This document shows positions 8,252 to 17,680 of a stretch of DNA of 54,257 nt, in pieces. The stretch spans positions 1-54,257 of the forward strand of contig CANJCO010000034.1 in the NCBI GenBank assembly GCA_947473045.1, given 5' to 3'. Position numbers and translations under genes: made by a program. This DNA comes from Myxococcales bacterium. Its GTDB lineage: Bacteria > Myxococcota_A > Polyangia > Polyangiales > Polyangiaceae. How positions within the stretch are numbered: the first letter of the stretch is position 1; each line of letters starts with the position of its first letter. Under the pieces are notes generated by a model that searched no databases, was not told where the DNA came from, and worked only from the letters and a program-made list of their open reading frames with translations.

Positions 8252-10804
8252 ATGAGCAAGCGTCACCATGAGCGCTGCGGCTGCGCTGCCCTGCGCGAAA
8301 GCAGCCTCGGAGCCTCCGCCCGCCCGTTTACCTTCGCCGGCAGCCCGCGGCACTTCGAGCGCGACCGCCCGTTTCGCGTGACGCACACGGCGCTCGAGCT
8401 CGAGCTCGAGCTCGCGAAAAAGAGCGTTCGCGGCGTGGCGAGCCTGTCGTTCGAGCGCGTCGATGCAGCGGCTACCGAGATCGCCCTCGACGCCATCGCC
8501 TTCGCTGTGGCGAGCGTGAAGCTGGGCGGCAAGGCGTGCAGCTACCGCTATGACGGCCACACCCTCACCGTCGACGTGGGCCGCACGGTGAGCAAGGGCG
8601 TCATCGAGATTCGCTACGCAGCCACGCCCCGCCGCGGGATGTACTTCCTCGAGCCCGACGAGCACTACCCGGCCCGCCCGCGCCAGGTCTGGACGCAGTG
8701 TCAGGAAGAAGACGCACGGCACTTCTTCCCCTGCCATGACAAGCCCCACATGAAGATGACCTTCGAGGTCGTCGCGAAGGTCCCCGAGGGCATGCGCGTG
8801 CTGTCGAATGGGGCGCTCGTCAGCGAAAAGACGCCGAAAGGCGCGCCGTGGACGTTTCACTGGAAGATGAGCGATCCGCTGCCGAGCTACCTCGTCACCC
8901 TCGTGGCAGGCGAGTTCGCGGTGCACGAAGAGAAGGCCGGAAAGCTGCCGATCTCGTACTGGGTGCCCACGGCGGAGGCCGAGGCCACCCAGCGAACGTT
9001 CGGGCGCACGCCCGCCATGATCCGGCATTTTGGGGAGCTCCTGGGTACTGCCTATCCGTGGAACAAGTACGCGCAGGTGGTGGTCAGCGACTTCATCTTC
9101 GGCGGAATGGAAAACACCACCGCCACCACGATGTACGAGCACATCATGCTCGACGCGCGCGCAGCGGTCGACGTGACGAGCGACGACCTCATCGCCCACG
9201 AGCTCGCGCACCACTGGTTCGGCGATCACGTCACGTGCCGCGAGTGGTACGAGGGCTGGCTGAATGAGGGGTTCGCGACCTACATGGAGCACGCGTGGCG
9301 CGAGGAGCACCTCGGCCACGACGAATACGAATATGGCCTGAAGACCGACCTCGACGGCTACGTGGGCGAGGCGCACGGCCGCTACCGGCGGGCGATCGTC
9401 TGCCAGGACTACGACTCGCCGCTCGATCTCTTCGACCGCCACCTGTACGAAAAGGGCGCGCTGGTGCTGCACACGCTGCGGGTGACGCTCGGAACGGATG
9501 TATTCTACAAGGGCGTCGCGCACTACCTGAAGCGCCACGGCGGTGGCAGCGTCGAGACGCGCGATCTGGTGCGCGCGCTCGAAGACGTGAGCGGCAAGAG
9601 CCTCGGTCGCCTCTTCGATCAGTCGGTGTACAAGCCCGGCCACGTCGAGCTGGAAGTGGTGGTCAGCTGGGAGGCCGGCGTGCTCTCCGCGGTCGCGAGG
9701 CAGGTGCACCAGGCGACCGACGGTGTTCCGCAGACGTTCGAGGTCCCGCTCGAGTTGCTCGTCGTCGGAGCCCGCGGCGAATCCCATAAACACGTCCTGC
9801 GATCGAGCCAGCGAAGCGAGACGTTCGCGGTGCCCTGCCCCGAGCGACCCGCGTTCGTGGTGATCGACCCCGAGATGCGAATTCTGGGAGAGGTGACGGC
9901 GAAGGCGCCCACCGACATGCTCCGCGCGCAGCTCGAAAAGGGAGCGACCGCCCGGGCGCGCTGGCTGGCCGCGCTCGCGCTCAGCAAGAGCGACGATCCG
10001 GTTTCGATCGCAGCCCTCGTTTCGCGCATGAACGACGCACGAGAGTTTTGGGGTGTGCGCGTAGAGGCGGCCGGCGCGCTCGGCAAGCTCCGCCGTCAGG
10101 AGTGCTTCGACGCGCTCAGCGCCGCGCTCACCACGAAGCACCCCAAGGTGCGCCGCGCGATCGTCGAGGCGCTCGGCGCCTTCAGAACGCCGCAGTCGGC
10201 GCTCGCGCTCAAGCCTGTGGCGCTGGCCGATTCGAGCTACCTCGTGCAGGCCGAGGCGGCGCGCGCGCTCGGCAAGACACGTCAGGCCACCGCGGTCGAC
10301 ACCCTCGTCGAGCTGATGAGCCGTAAATCGTGGGCCGAAGTGGTGCGCATCGGCGCCCTCGAGGGCCTCGCTGCGTCGCGCGACGAACGCGCCACGCCTC
10401 ACGTGATCGCCGGCACGAAATACGGCCACGCGACGCGGGCGCGCCGGGCCGCGATCATGGCGATCCCCAAGCTGTCGCAAGACCGCAGAGCGCGCGAGCT
10501 GCTCGAAGAGCTTCTCGACGACGCCGATCCCTATCTGCGCATCGACGTCGCGCGGGCGCTGCTGGAGCTCGGTGATCCCCGGGCGCGGGGCGCCCTGCGC
10601 GCACGCCTCGAGGTCGACCTCGACCCGCGCGTACGCAGGCGCCTGCGCGAGGTGCTGCGCGATCTCGGCGAGGGCAGCAAGCGCGCCACCGACGCGCTGC
10701 GCGACGAGCTCGACAAGCTGCAGGCCGAGCACGAGAGTCTCAAGGCGCGCTTGACGAAGCTCGAAGCAAAGCCGGTCGCAGCAAAGCCGCGCAAGGCCCG
10801 ATAA
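8252..10804 (+). CDS. M1-family zinc aminopeptidase with C-terminal HEAT-like repeats
   Basis: The 850-residue product contains the M1 exopeptidase signature GGMEN (residues 284-288). It also has the zinc motif HELAHH (ligands His316 and His320, catalytic Glu317) followed 18 residues later by Glu339 in NEGFATY. It removes N-terminal amino acids from peptides. No signal peptide is visible, so it should be cytosolic. From about residue 560 the protein turns into helical Ala/Leu/Arg-rich HEAT/PBS-like repeats (for example VRRAIVEALGAF), ending in a short coiled coil and a basic tail. The ATG at 8252 is preferred over one 18 bases upstream because it clears the divergent mscS start. A (GAGCTC)n-like run near 8390-8415 encodes an ELELELEL segment. 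Confidence 0.9.
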   Translation: MSKRHHERCGCAALRESSLGASARPFTFAGSPRHFERDRPFRVTHTALELELELAKKSVRGVASLSFERVDAAATEIALDAIAFAVASVKLGGKACSYRYDGHTLTVDVGRTVSKGVIEIRYAATPRRGMYFLEPDEHYPARPRQVWTQCQEEDARHFFPCHDKPHMKMTFEVVAKVPEGMRVLSNGALVSEKTPKGAPWTFHWKMSDPLPSYLVTLVAGEFAVHEEKAGKLPISYWVPTAEAEATQRTFGRTPAMIRHFGELLGTAYPWNKYAQVVVSDFIFGGMENTTATTMYEHIMLDARAAVDVTSDDLIAHELAHHWFGDHVTCREWYEGWLNEGFATYMEHAWREEHLGHDEYEYGLKTDLDGYVGEAHGRYRRAIVCQDYDSPLDLFDRHLYEKGALVLHTLRVTLGTDVFYKGVAHYLKRHGGGSVETRDLVRALEDVSGKSLGRLFDQSVYKPGHVELEVVVSWEAGVLSAVARQVHQATDGVPQTFEVPLELLVVGARGESHKHVLRSSQRSETFAVPCPERPAFVVIDPEMRILGEVTAKAPTDMLRAQLEKGATARARWLAALALSKSDDPVSIAALVSRMNDAREFWGVRVEAAGALGKLRRQECFDALSAALTTKHPKVRRAIVEALGAFRTPQSALALKPVALADSSYLVQAEAARALGKTRQATAVDTLVELMSRKSWAEVVRIGALEGLAASRDERATPHVIAGTKYGHATRARRAAIMAIPKLSQDRRARELLEELLDDADPYLRIDVARALLELGDPRARGALRARLEVDLDPRVRRRLREVLRDLGEGSKRATDALRDELDKLQAEHESLKARLTKLEAKPVAAKPRKAR

Positions 10805-10808
10805 CGCC

Positions 10809-11768
10809 TCAGCGACAGCAGAGCGTCGCGGCGTCTGCGAGATCGACCGTCGGGACCGACGCGCCCGGCGTGAACGTGGCCGCTCCAGTCGCTGTGTAGC
10901 GGAAGCTGCGGTGGGGCCCGGTCGCGTTCTGCACGCCCGTGCAAGAGCCGTCGGACACGAAGTCGTCGGTGAGCTTGGCGCAGCTGTCGTCTTCGTAGAG
11001 CCGAAAGTGCGCATTGGTGCACTTCTGGCCACTGACGGCGCACGAGCACGCGCCGCACGTGACGCTCGGAGCGCTGCCCAACGTGCGCTTGCGGGCGCCG
11101 AATCCAGCCGGACAGTCGACCTGCCCAGGATGGGTGACGCAGCTCAGAAAGCCGGCCGGGGCCACTCCGCTGCACAGATCGCCCGCGCAGTCGCGGGGCT
11201 CGCACGTGGTGGCCGTGCTGACCAGAACGGCCGAGGGATCGGCCGTGGGCGCAGCGGCGCACGATCCGGCCGTGGGCGCGATCGGCTGCTGGCTGCCGTG
11301 CTGAAAGTAGCCGATATCTCGCTTGTTGCACGCGCCCCCGGCCACGCTGAAGGTCGCGCCGGGGGAGTAGCAGTAGGCGACGAAGAGGTCGACATCGTAG
11401 CGGGTCGTGACCTGTCCTGTTTGGCAGTCGGGCGGCACCGTGGCGGTTACGTTGCAAACGCACGCCGCGGGCGTCGGCGAGGGATCCGCGACGGGATGCT
11501 GCTCGCTGCCGTAGCCGGCGGGGCACGCAAGCGCGCTCTCGGCGTAGGCCACAGGCGTCCATCCAGCACCCATCACCGCAGCGCAGCTCTGGGCGTCGTA
11601 GCCGCACGCGGGCGCGGAGTCTCCCACCGCACCCGTGCCACCGTCGCTATCGCCCGCGGCGCTCAGCAGTCCGCCCTGCTCGAGCCCGCACGCGGCGAGC
11701 CCGATGCATCCGAAGCTGAAAACGGCACTGAAAAAGCGCGGTGAATCACCCGGGAATCGAAGGCCCAT
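10809..11768 (-). CDS. Cys-rich lipoprotein, paralogue of its upstream neighbour
   Basis: This 319-residue precursor has a lipobox LAAC (Cys27) followed by CGLEQGG and an Asp/Gly/Ala linker. The mature part has many paired cysteines. It aligns along its length with the product of 11772-12800, sharing CGLEQGG, ACPAxxG, PxxxACVC, PPDCQ(T/S)G, TTCEP, PAGF and a closing cysteine pair (CCR here, CCQ there). The function is unknown; an extracytoplasmic disulfide-stabilised lipoprotein is inferred. It follows its paralogue by 3 bp on the same strand, so the two are surely co-transcribed. It converges on the aminopeptidase gene 4 bp away. Confidence 0.75.
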   Translation of the reverse strand: MGLRFPGDSPRFFSAVFSFGCIGLAACGLEQGGLLSAAGDSDGGTGAVGDSAPACGYDAQSCAAVMGAGWTPVAYAESALACPAGYGSEQHPVADPSPTPAACVCNVTATVPPDCQTGQVTTRYDVDLFVAYCYSPGATFSVAGGACNKRDIGYFQHGSQQPIAPTAGSCAAAPTADPSAVLVSTATTCEPRDCAGDLCSGVAPAGFLSCVTHPGQVDCPAGFGARKRTLGSAPSVTCGACSCAVSGQKCTNAHFRLYEDDSCAKLTDDFVSDGSCTGVQNATGPHRSFRYTATGAATFTPGASVPTVDLADAATLCCR

Positions 11769-11771
11769 GGC

Positions 11772-12800
11772 TTACTGGCAACACACGGTTTTCGGCTTCG
11801 CGAACGCGGCCGTGGGCGTCGACGTGCCCGGATCGTAGTTGGCAGTCGCCATTGCCGAATATTTGTACGACTTCACCCCTCCCTTCGACACGGTTTGGCA
11901 CGATCCGTCTGCGTTTACTTCGGTTATCTTGTTGTTTGGATTGCAGTTCGGATCCGAGAAAAACGCGAGCTTCGCGCCAGTGCAGGCCGTGTTCGTGACG
12001 ACGCACGCCGAGCATGCGGTGCACGCGGTGATCGTCGCGCCGGCGCCCACGAGGCTCTTGTTCGGAAACCCCGCCGGGCAGACCTCATCGTTGTCGTGCT
12101 GCACACACGCAGCAAATCCCGGCGGAGGCTGGTTCGCGCAGAGCTTCTCGGGGCAGAGCGTCGGTTCGCAGGTCGTCGCGACCGTGGTCGTCACCTTGTT
12201 CGCATCGAGCTTCACCGCCGAAGTGCAGCTGCCGCCCATGGGCGCGAGCAGCGATGCGCTCACGTGATCGCCGTCAAGCAGGAACGTGCGCGGCGCGCAA
12301 TTGCCCTGGTTGCCGACGAAGGGACTCGAGGCCAGATTGCATGTGGCCGCCATCCCGTAATCGAACGACACAGCGGAGTTGCCTGATTGGCAGTCGGGCG
12401 GAGTCTGCTTCGTTGTGCTGCAAACGCAGGCTCCGGCGCTGGGCGTCGGGTTGACTTCGGGGTGCGCGTCCTTGCCGAAGTCGGCAGGGCACGCCGTCTG
12501 CGTGGGAGCGTACGCCACCGACTTCCACCCGGCCGGCAAGCTCAGCTTCGCGCACGCGTTTGGGTCAACCCCGCACGGAAACCCCGAGTCGGCGCCCGCA
12601 TCGGCTGGTGGTATAGCCGTGTCGGCGGAGACCGCGGCGTCGGAGGCGTCGACCTCGACGGCGCCGTCGGGCGTGACGCTCGCGTCCGCAGGCGCCGATC
12701 CGTCGTCGCCGGCGCGCAGACCAGGATCGTAGCTCCCGCCCTGCTCGAGGCCGCACGCCACGGTTAGAGCGAACAGACCAACGAGGGGCACAAAACGCAT
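11772..12800 (-). CDS. Cys-rich lipoprotein, first of a tandem paralogous pair
   Basis: The ATG at 12800 gives a short, clear lipoprotein signal with lipobox TVAC (Cys16). The longer frame upstream is Arg-rich and not signal-like. The 342-residue precursor then has CGLEQGG, a roughly 55-residue Asp/Ala/Gly/Pro linker and a Cys-rich domain homologous to the next gene downstream. The spacing of cysteines, the TTCEP motif and the final CCQ are conserved between the copies while intervening sequence has diverged strongly, so the duplication is not recent. No known family is recognised. It starts 53 bp from the end of the radical SAM gene on the same strand, so it may belong to that transcript. 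Confidence 0.75.
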   Translation of the reverse strand: MRFVPLVGLFALTVACGLEQGGSYDPGLRAGDDGSAPADASVTPDGAVEVDASDAAVSADTAIPPADAGADSGFPCGVDPNACAKLSLPAGWKSVAYAPTQTACPADFGKDAHPEVNPTPSAGACVCSTTKQTPPDCQSGNSAVSFDYGMAATCNLASSPFVGNQGNCAPRTFLLDGDHVSASLLAPMGGSCTSAVKLDANKVTTTVATTCEPTLCPEKLCANQPPPGFAACVQHDNDEVCPAGFPNKSLVGAGATITACTACSACVVTNTACTGAKLAFFSDPNCNPNNKITEVNADGSCQTVSKGGVKSYKYSAMATANYDPGTSTPTAAFAKPKTVCCQ

Positions 12801-12853
12801 CTGCCGATAGTGCGTCAATCGCGCACCGGGATCAACGGGCGGAGCCGCGCGCG

Positions 12854-14701
12854 TTATTCGAGGAGCCGAAGCTTGCGTCGATCCATGAGCGATTTCTGGC
12901 TTCCTTCGACGTCGGGCGTCTTGACGAACGCTTCGCCTGCGACCGCCGCCGAGCCCCCCGTCCACAGCGCAAAGTCGGTCGGAAGCGGTCCGGGAAGCGT
13001 GGGCTGCAAGGTGCGTTCGAGCAGCTGAAAGTCGTGCCGAACCTCAAGCTCGAGCGGCAGCTTCCGGGCGGGTCCCTCGGCCTTGAACCAAGCGCGTGCA
13101 CTCTGCACGTTCTTGATGAGCGTCCAGTGCTGGGGGTCGAGCTTCGCAGCGGTCGTGAAGTGTTCCATCATCGCGTCGAGGTCGCCCCGCGCCTTGGCAA
13201 TGCACGCGAGGTGGTTGTATGCGAGGCCGGGGCACGGATAGCCAAGCTCGAGCGCGCGGCGAACATGGCGCTCGGCGCCGGCCCAGTCGCGCTCGTGGTA
13301 GAGCGCGCCGCCCAGGTCCATGTGCGCGGCGTGGTGGTCGCCCACCCGCGAGAGCACGGCGCGGAAATCGTCTGCGCCGTCGGTGTGCATCGTGCGCAGT
13401 CCGCTGTTCTTCGCAAACCAATCGTTCATCAGGCGCGTGTCTTCGGGGCTCGCGTCGAACGGGGTCTTGAACTCCTGAAAATCTCCTTCGAAATAGGCCT
13501 GTTTGCTGAGCCATCCGGCCGCTTCGGCGTCGCGAAAGTCTTTGGTGCCCGGGTAGATCGACAAGCACGAAAACACATATTCATGGGGTCGTGCGCGCTC
13601 GAGGAAGGCGAGCGTCTCTCCGAACGACTCCCGGTCGTCGCCGCGATTGCCCAACATCATATAATAGCGAACTTTGATGCCAACCCGTTTGGCCAGCTCG
13701 GTCGACTCGATGATTTCGGCGAGGGTGATCTTCTTGTCAATCGCGTTCAAAATGCGCTGAGATCCGCTCTCGACGCCCAAAGACAGCCGCTGGCAGCCTG
13801 CGAGGCGCATTTCGACGAGCAGCTCCTCGGTGAGCAGGTCGACGCGGGTGTCGCAGCTCCACAGAAACGACAGCTCACGCCGGCGAATTTCGCGACACAG
13901 CTCGAGCACGCGCTTCTTGTTGGTGGTGAACGTGTCGTCCTTGATTTGGAGCATCTTCACCGGCAGGCGCGCCAGCACCTTCTGCATCGCGTCCACGGTG
14001 TAGGCTGTGGTGTTCGAGCGAAAGCCGCGACCCCACGAGCTCTCCGCTCCGCAGAACGTGCAGCTCCACGGGCAACCGCGCGACGTCATAATAATGTGGG
14101 TGTCGAAGTGATCCTGCGGCGACGCGAGCTGGTCGAGGTCTTCGACGTTCTTGCGCGGCGCGCCCATCCCGACGGCTCCGTCGTCGTCGCGCCACGCGGT
14201 GCCGGCCACGCCGCGGAGCGCGAGGCCCTGCGCGCGCAACGCAAGCAGCTCGACGAAGCTCACGTCGCTCTCGCCGATGCAGGCCACGTCGATCGCAGGG
14301 CAGGCCTCGAGCAGCTCGCGAAACAGTGGAGTCACATGGGGACCTCCCACAATGACCGACGCGCCGGAGACGCGCTCCTTGATGGCGCGCGCCAGCATGA
14401 CCACCCCGCGGCGGTTGGCCGTCCAGCAGCTCATCGCGTAGACATCGGCCCCCAGCGCGCCGACCACCTCGAGCGCTCGCGACCACGGATAGGACGAGAG
14501 GTTGATGACCTTAACGTCGTGACCTGCGCGCATCGCCTGAGCGCCGAGCGCGAACAGCCCGTAGGGCGTCTGATGAAAGTCCGCGTCGAGGTCGCCCTCG
14601 CGATAGCCCTCGGGCGGACCCTCGCCCTTCGCATAAGGCGGCTCGGCGGGCGCGGGCGTCTTCCACGGAGGCGGATAGATGAGGGCGACTTTCATGTTCA
14701 C
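12854..14701 (-). CDS. B12-binding-type radical SAM protein with C-terminal TPR region
   Basis: This 615-residue protein has an N-terminal Rossmann-like cobalamin-binding-type domain (residues 1-145, with VIVGGPHVTP at about 117-125). The canonical DxHxxG cobalamin ligand motif is not evident. The radical SAM core follows with CPWSCTFC (Cys210, Cys214, Cys217), which ligates a 4Fe-4S cluster for SAM cleavage. Residues about 440-540 form TPR-like helices (YHERDWAGAERHVRRALELG). Members of this class methylate or rearrange lipids, peptides or natural products. The substrate here is unknown and no biosynthetic cluster surrounds it. The start is ambiguous between ATGs at codons 1 and 3. Confidence 0.85.
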   Translation of the reverse strand: MNMKVALIYPPPWKTPAPAEPPYAKGEGPPEGYREGDLDADFHQTPYGLFALGAQAMRAGHDVKVINLSSYPWSRALEVVGALGADVYAMSCWTANRRGVVMLARAIKERVSGASVIVGGPHVTPLFRELLEACPAIDVACIGESDVSFVELLALRAQGLALRGVAGTAWRDDDGAVGMGAPRKNVEDLDQLASPQDHFDTHIIMTSRGCPWSCTFCGAESSWGRGFRSNTTAYTVDAMQKVLARLPVKMLQIKDDTFTTNKKRVLELCREIRRRELSFLWSCDTRVDLLTEELLVEMRLAGCQRLSLGVESGSQRILNAIDKKITLAEIIESTELAKRVGIKVRYYMMLGNRGDDRESFGETLAFLERARPHEYVFSCLSIYPGTKDFRDAEAAGWLSKQAYFEGDFQEFKTPFDASPEDTRLMNDWFAKNSGLRTMHTDGADDFRAVLSRVGDHHAAHMDLGGALYHERDWAGAERHVRRALELGYPCPGLAYNHLACIAKARGDLDAMMEHFTTAAKLDPQHWTLIKNVQSARAWFKAEGPARKLPLELEVRHDFQLLERTLQPTLPGPLPTDFALWTGGSAAVAGEAFVKTPDVEGSQKSLMDRRKLRLLE

Positions 14702-14753
14702 AGCCCAGCTTAGCAGGGCTCCGCCGCGCCCTCGGTCGACCTGACCTTCGACC

Positions 14754-15209
14754 TCACGGCAGCGCGAAGCGAATCGGAATCGACACGCGGGCGGGGGCCG
14801 ACTCGGGCGGTGCGAACGGGCCGCCGCGAACCACGCGCTCGAGGCAGAGCACCAGATCGGGCGGCAACGTGCTTCGACGCGCGTGCGCAGAGATGACCTC
14901 GCCGCGCGCGCTCACCATCACGTCGAAGGTGACGCCGCCCTCAAGGGTTGGGTTCGCCCGGAGCGATCGATTGTAACATACACGAAATTTGGGACCCATT
15001 CGCGACGCAGCGGCAGCGAGGCTCGCGGCGTCAGCGGTCTCCGGCTCGGGCTCGCCGGCGCCGGCGTCGGCGTCGCGATCCGGAGCTCCGGGCGCGATCG
15101 GGATCGGACGCAATGGCGAAGACGCGGGCAGCGCGGGCGGAGGGGCGACAGCAGGCGCGCAGGCGCCAAGCGCGAGCAGCGCTGAGAAGCGCAGCACCGC
15201 GGGGCTCAC
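14754..15209 (-). CDS. Small lipoprotein with AgmX/PglI-type C-terminal domain
   Basis: The start is a GTG at 15209 that overlaps the SNF2 helicase stop (GTGA). It yields 151 residues with a lipobox LGAC (Cys17), a Pro/Ala linker, and a C-terminal domain of about 85 residues. That domain has the pattern FRVCYNRSLRANPTLEGGV, then ISAH and PARVSIPIRF. This matches the myxobacterial AgmX/PglI C-terminal domain, which is related to TonB-like C-termini and occurs in gliding and envelope proteins. The paired cysteines in CYNR and LCLE are typical. Its exact role is unknown. Co-transcription with the helicase is implied by the overlap. Confidence 0.75.
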   Translation of the reverse strand: MSPAVLRFSALLALGACAPAVAPPPALPASSPLRPIPIAPGAPDRDADAGAGEPEPETADAASLAAAASRMGPKFRVCYNRSLRANPTLEGGVTFDVMVSARGEVISAHARRSTLPPDLVLCLERVVRGGPFAPPESAPARVSIPIRFALP

Positions 15210-17629
15210 TCTTCGAGCGGCGAGAAGAGGTGCTCGACCTCGACCTCGCTGAGGCCGCCCTGCTGCCGCTCGTCGCCAAGCAGCGTGGCCGACAGCCAGC
15301 GCTTGCGCTGCTGCATTGCCATCACGCGCTCCTCGACGCTGCCCGCGGCATACAGCGTGTGCACGAACACGGGCTTCTTTTGTCCGATGCGGTACGCGCG
15401 ATCGGTCGCCTGGGCCTGCGCCGCAGGGTTCCACCACGGATCGAAGTGAATCACGGTGTCGGCGGAGACGAGATTGAGGCCCGTGCCTCCCGCCTTCAGG
15501 CTGATGAGAAATACGTTGGCCATGCCGCCCTCGAAGGCGTCGACGACCTTCTGGCGATCGCGCGTCTGACCCGTGAGCACGAGGTAGTCGGTGCCGCGCT
15601 CGCGGAGCCCCGCGGCCAGCAGCGCCAGCATGCTGGTGAACTGGGAGAACACGAGCACGCGATTTCCCGCAGGCAGGAACGTGCCCATCATTTCGAAGAA
15701 CGCCTCGGTCTTGGCGCTCTCGGTGAGCCCGCGCGCCGCGTCCATGGTCACGAGCCGCGGATCGCAGCAGATTTGCCGCAATTTCATGAGGGCATCGAGG
15801 ATGGTGATGGTCGACGCGGCGAGCCCTTTTTGACGAATGACCTTGCGCACGTTGGCGTGAGCTGCGACCCGGATGTGCTCGTAGAGGTCGCGCTGCTTGC
15901 CGCGCAGCTCCACGGGCCGGGACAGCTCGGTCTTGGGAGGGAGGTCCTTGGCGACCTCGCGCTTGGTGCGGCGCAAAATGTAGGGGGCGACCTGCTCGCG
16001 CAGCGCCATGAGCCGGTCTTCGTCGGCCTCGGCCTCGATGGGCTGCTTGTAGACGCGGCGGAAGGTGAGCTCGTCGCCGAGCAGCTCGGGGTTCAAAAAG
16101 CGCATCAGCGCCCAGAGCTCTCCGAGGTGATTTTCGACCGGCGTGCCCGACAGGCAAACCCGATTCTCAGACGTGATGCGGCTGATCGACTTAAAGGCCT
16201 GCGTGCGCGCGTTTTTGATCGCCTGCGCCTCGTCGAGCACCACCGAGTGAAACTTGTATTGCGCAAGCTTGTCTTCGTCGCGAATGAGAATTGGGTAGGT
16301 CGTGACCACGACGTCGGCGCCGCTGATCTGGTCGTAGAGCGGCTTGCGCTTCGGGCCGTGAATGGTGACGACGCGCAAGTGGGGCGCGAACCGCTCGATC
16401 TCGCGGCCCCAGTTGAAGGCGAGGCTCGTGGGAGCCACCACGAGCGATGGCAGCACCGCGCGCCCCGAGGCCTTCTCGCCCGCGAGATAGGCGATGGTCT
16501 GGAGCGTTTTGCCGAGGCCCATGTCATCGGCGAGAATGCCGCCGACGCCTTCGTCGGCGAGGTGCTTGAGAAAGCCGATGCCCTCGCGCTGGTAGGGGCG
16601 AAGCTCGGCGCGTAGTCCCGGCGGACCGTCGATGCCGACGGGCTTGCGGTGCATCGTGCGGGCGCGCTTGATGATCTGCGCGGGGTCGGTCCACGCGATC
16701 GACGCGCCGTGCTTGACGAGCGTGTCATCGAGCGCCGCGAGTGCCGGCGCGCGCACCCCGGGAAACGAGATTTTCCCGGGCTGCCGGCTGGGCACCCCTT
16801 GGTAGAGCTCGACGACCACGCGCATCAGGCTGCGCAGGAGCGTGGGCGAGACCGTAACGTGCTGCGTCTCGGTGACGGGGATCGCGAACGGTTGGGCCCT
16901 GCGCTCAAGCGCGCTCAGGTCGTCGGACTCGGCGGCGCCGTCGAGCAGGTCCATGATCATGGGCAGCAGGTCGACGCGCTTGCCGTTGACCTCGACGCCG
17001 AGCTCGAGGCTGAACCAGTCGCGCTTTTCGCCGCTGGGAGTGACGGTCGCCACCCAGCCCGGATCCTGCGCGATGACTTGAAACGGGTAGCCTTCGTCGA
17101 TTTCGACCTTGAAACCCAGCGCCTTCAACTGCGGCACGGCCTCGGCCGAAAACGCGCAAAACGCGCTTCGGCCCTGCTCGGGACGAATGACGTAGTCGGC
17201 GTCGCAGTCGGGAGGAGCTGCGGCGTCGCCGAGGCAGTCGAGCTCGACGGCGCCCATGCGCTCGAGCAGCCTGCGGGCCTCGCGCTCGCAGGCGACGTCA
17301 CGCGGCACGACCTCGAGCCCCGACGGACCTTCGCGCAGCACGCGCTGGGCGTCGTCGCCCGCCCGAACCCGCGTGCCCTGATAGTCGAAAGACAGCGCGA
17401 TGAGCGGCATCGTGGACTCGTCGTGCTCGGCGCGGAGGCCCTCGCTTCGCGTGACCAGGATGCGGTCGGCGAACAGGCGAATGCATGGAGTCGGCGCGAT
17501 GGAACGCGCTTTCTGTTCAGCGTCGGCGCGAATGCGTCGTTCGCTGACGGCGTCTCCGACGCCCCAGGATTCGGGGGCCCTGCCATGCGCGGATTGCGCA
17601 TCGGCGTGGGCCGAGCTGCTTATGGACAC
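15206..17629 (-). CDS. SNF2-family DEAD/DEAH-box helicase
   Basis: This 807-residue Swi2/Snf2 ATPase has an N-terminal region of about 340 residues typical of bacterial SNF2 proteins. Motif I follows (DDMGLGKT, Lys374), then the DEAQ box in VVLDEAQAIKN, a SGTPVEN motif, and the C-terminal RecA lobe with VLVFSQFTS, LKAGGTGLNL and DRAYRIGQ. It translocates on duplex DNA using ATP. The start is GTG 17629, with an in-frame stop four codons upstream. Many bacterial relatives carry an N-terminal SWIM zinc finger; none is seen here, so this copy is shorter. A 10-T tract (10 A on the coding strand) lies 15 bases upstream. Confidence 0.9.
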   Translation of the reverse strand: MSISSSAHADAQSAHGRAPESWGVGDAVSERRIRADAEQKARSIAPTPCIRLFADRILVTRSEGLRAEHDESTMPLIALSFDYQGTRVRAGDDAQRVLREGPSGLEVVPRDVACEREARRLLERMGAVELDCLGDAAAPPDCDADYVIRPEQGRSAFCAFSAEAVPQLKALGFKVEIDEGYPFQVIAQDPGWVATVTPSGEKRDWFSLELGVEVNGKRVDLLPMIMDLLDGAAESDDLSALERRAQPFAIPVTETQHVTVSPTLLRSLMRVVVELYQGVPSRQPGKISFPGVRAPALAALDDTLVKHGASIAWTDPAQIIKRARTMHRKPVGIDGPPGLRAELRPYQREGIGFLKHLADEGVGGILADDMGLGKTLQTIAYLAGEKASGRAVLPSLVVAPTSLAFNWGREIERFAPHLRVVTIHGPKRKPLYDQISGADVVVTTYPILIRDEDKLAQYKFHSVVLDEAQAIKNARTQAFKSISRITSENRVCLSGTPVENHLGELWALMRFLNPELLGDELTFRRVYKQPIEAEADEDRLMALREQVAPYILRRTKREVAKDLPPKTELSRPVELRGKQRDLYEHIRVAAHANVRKVIRQKGLAASTITILDALMKLRQICCDPRLVTMDAARGLTESAKTEAFFEMMGTFLPAGNRVLVFSQFTSMLALLAAGLRERGTDYLVLTGQTRDRQKVVDAFEGGMANVFLISLKAGGTGLNLVSADTVIHFDPWWNPAAQAQATDRAYRIGQKKPVFVHTLYAAGSVEERVMAMQQRKRWLSATLLGDERQQGGLSEVEVEHLFSPLEE

Positions 17630-17680
17630 AGTTGCGTTCTACATCTTTTTTTTTTCCATGTCGACTGAAGAGGCATCAGA

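Noticed and set aside
8243-11032. A 929-codon open frame antisense to the M1 aminopeptidase
   Set aside because: The sense strand encodes a complete M1 enzyme with all motifs. The antisense frame has high Arg/His/Glu content and no family.
13034-14713. A 559-codon open frame antisense to the radical SAM gene
   Set aside because: No signature motifs, and the radical SAM Cys cluster on the other strand is convincing.
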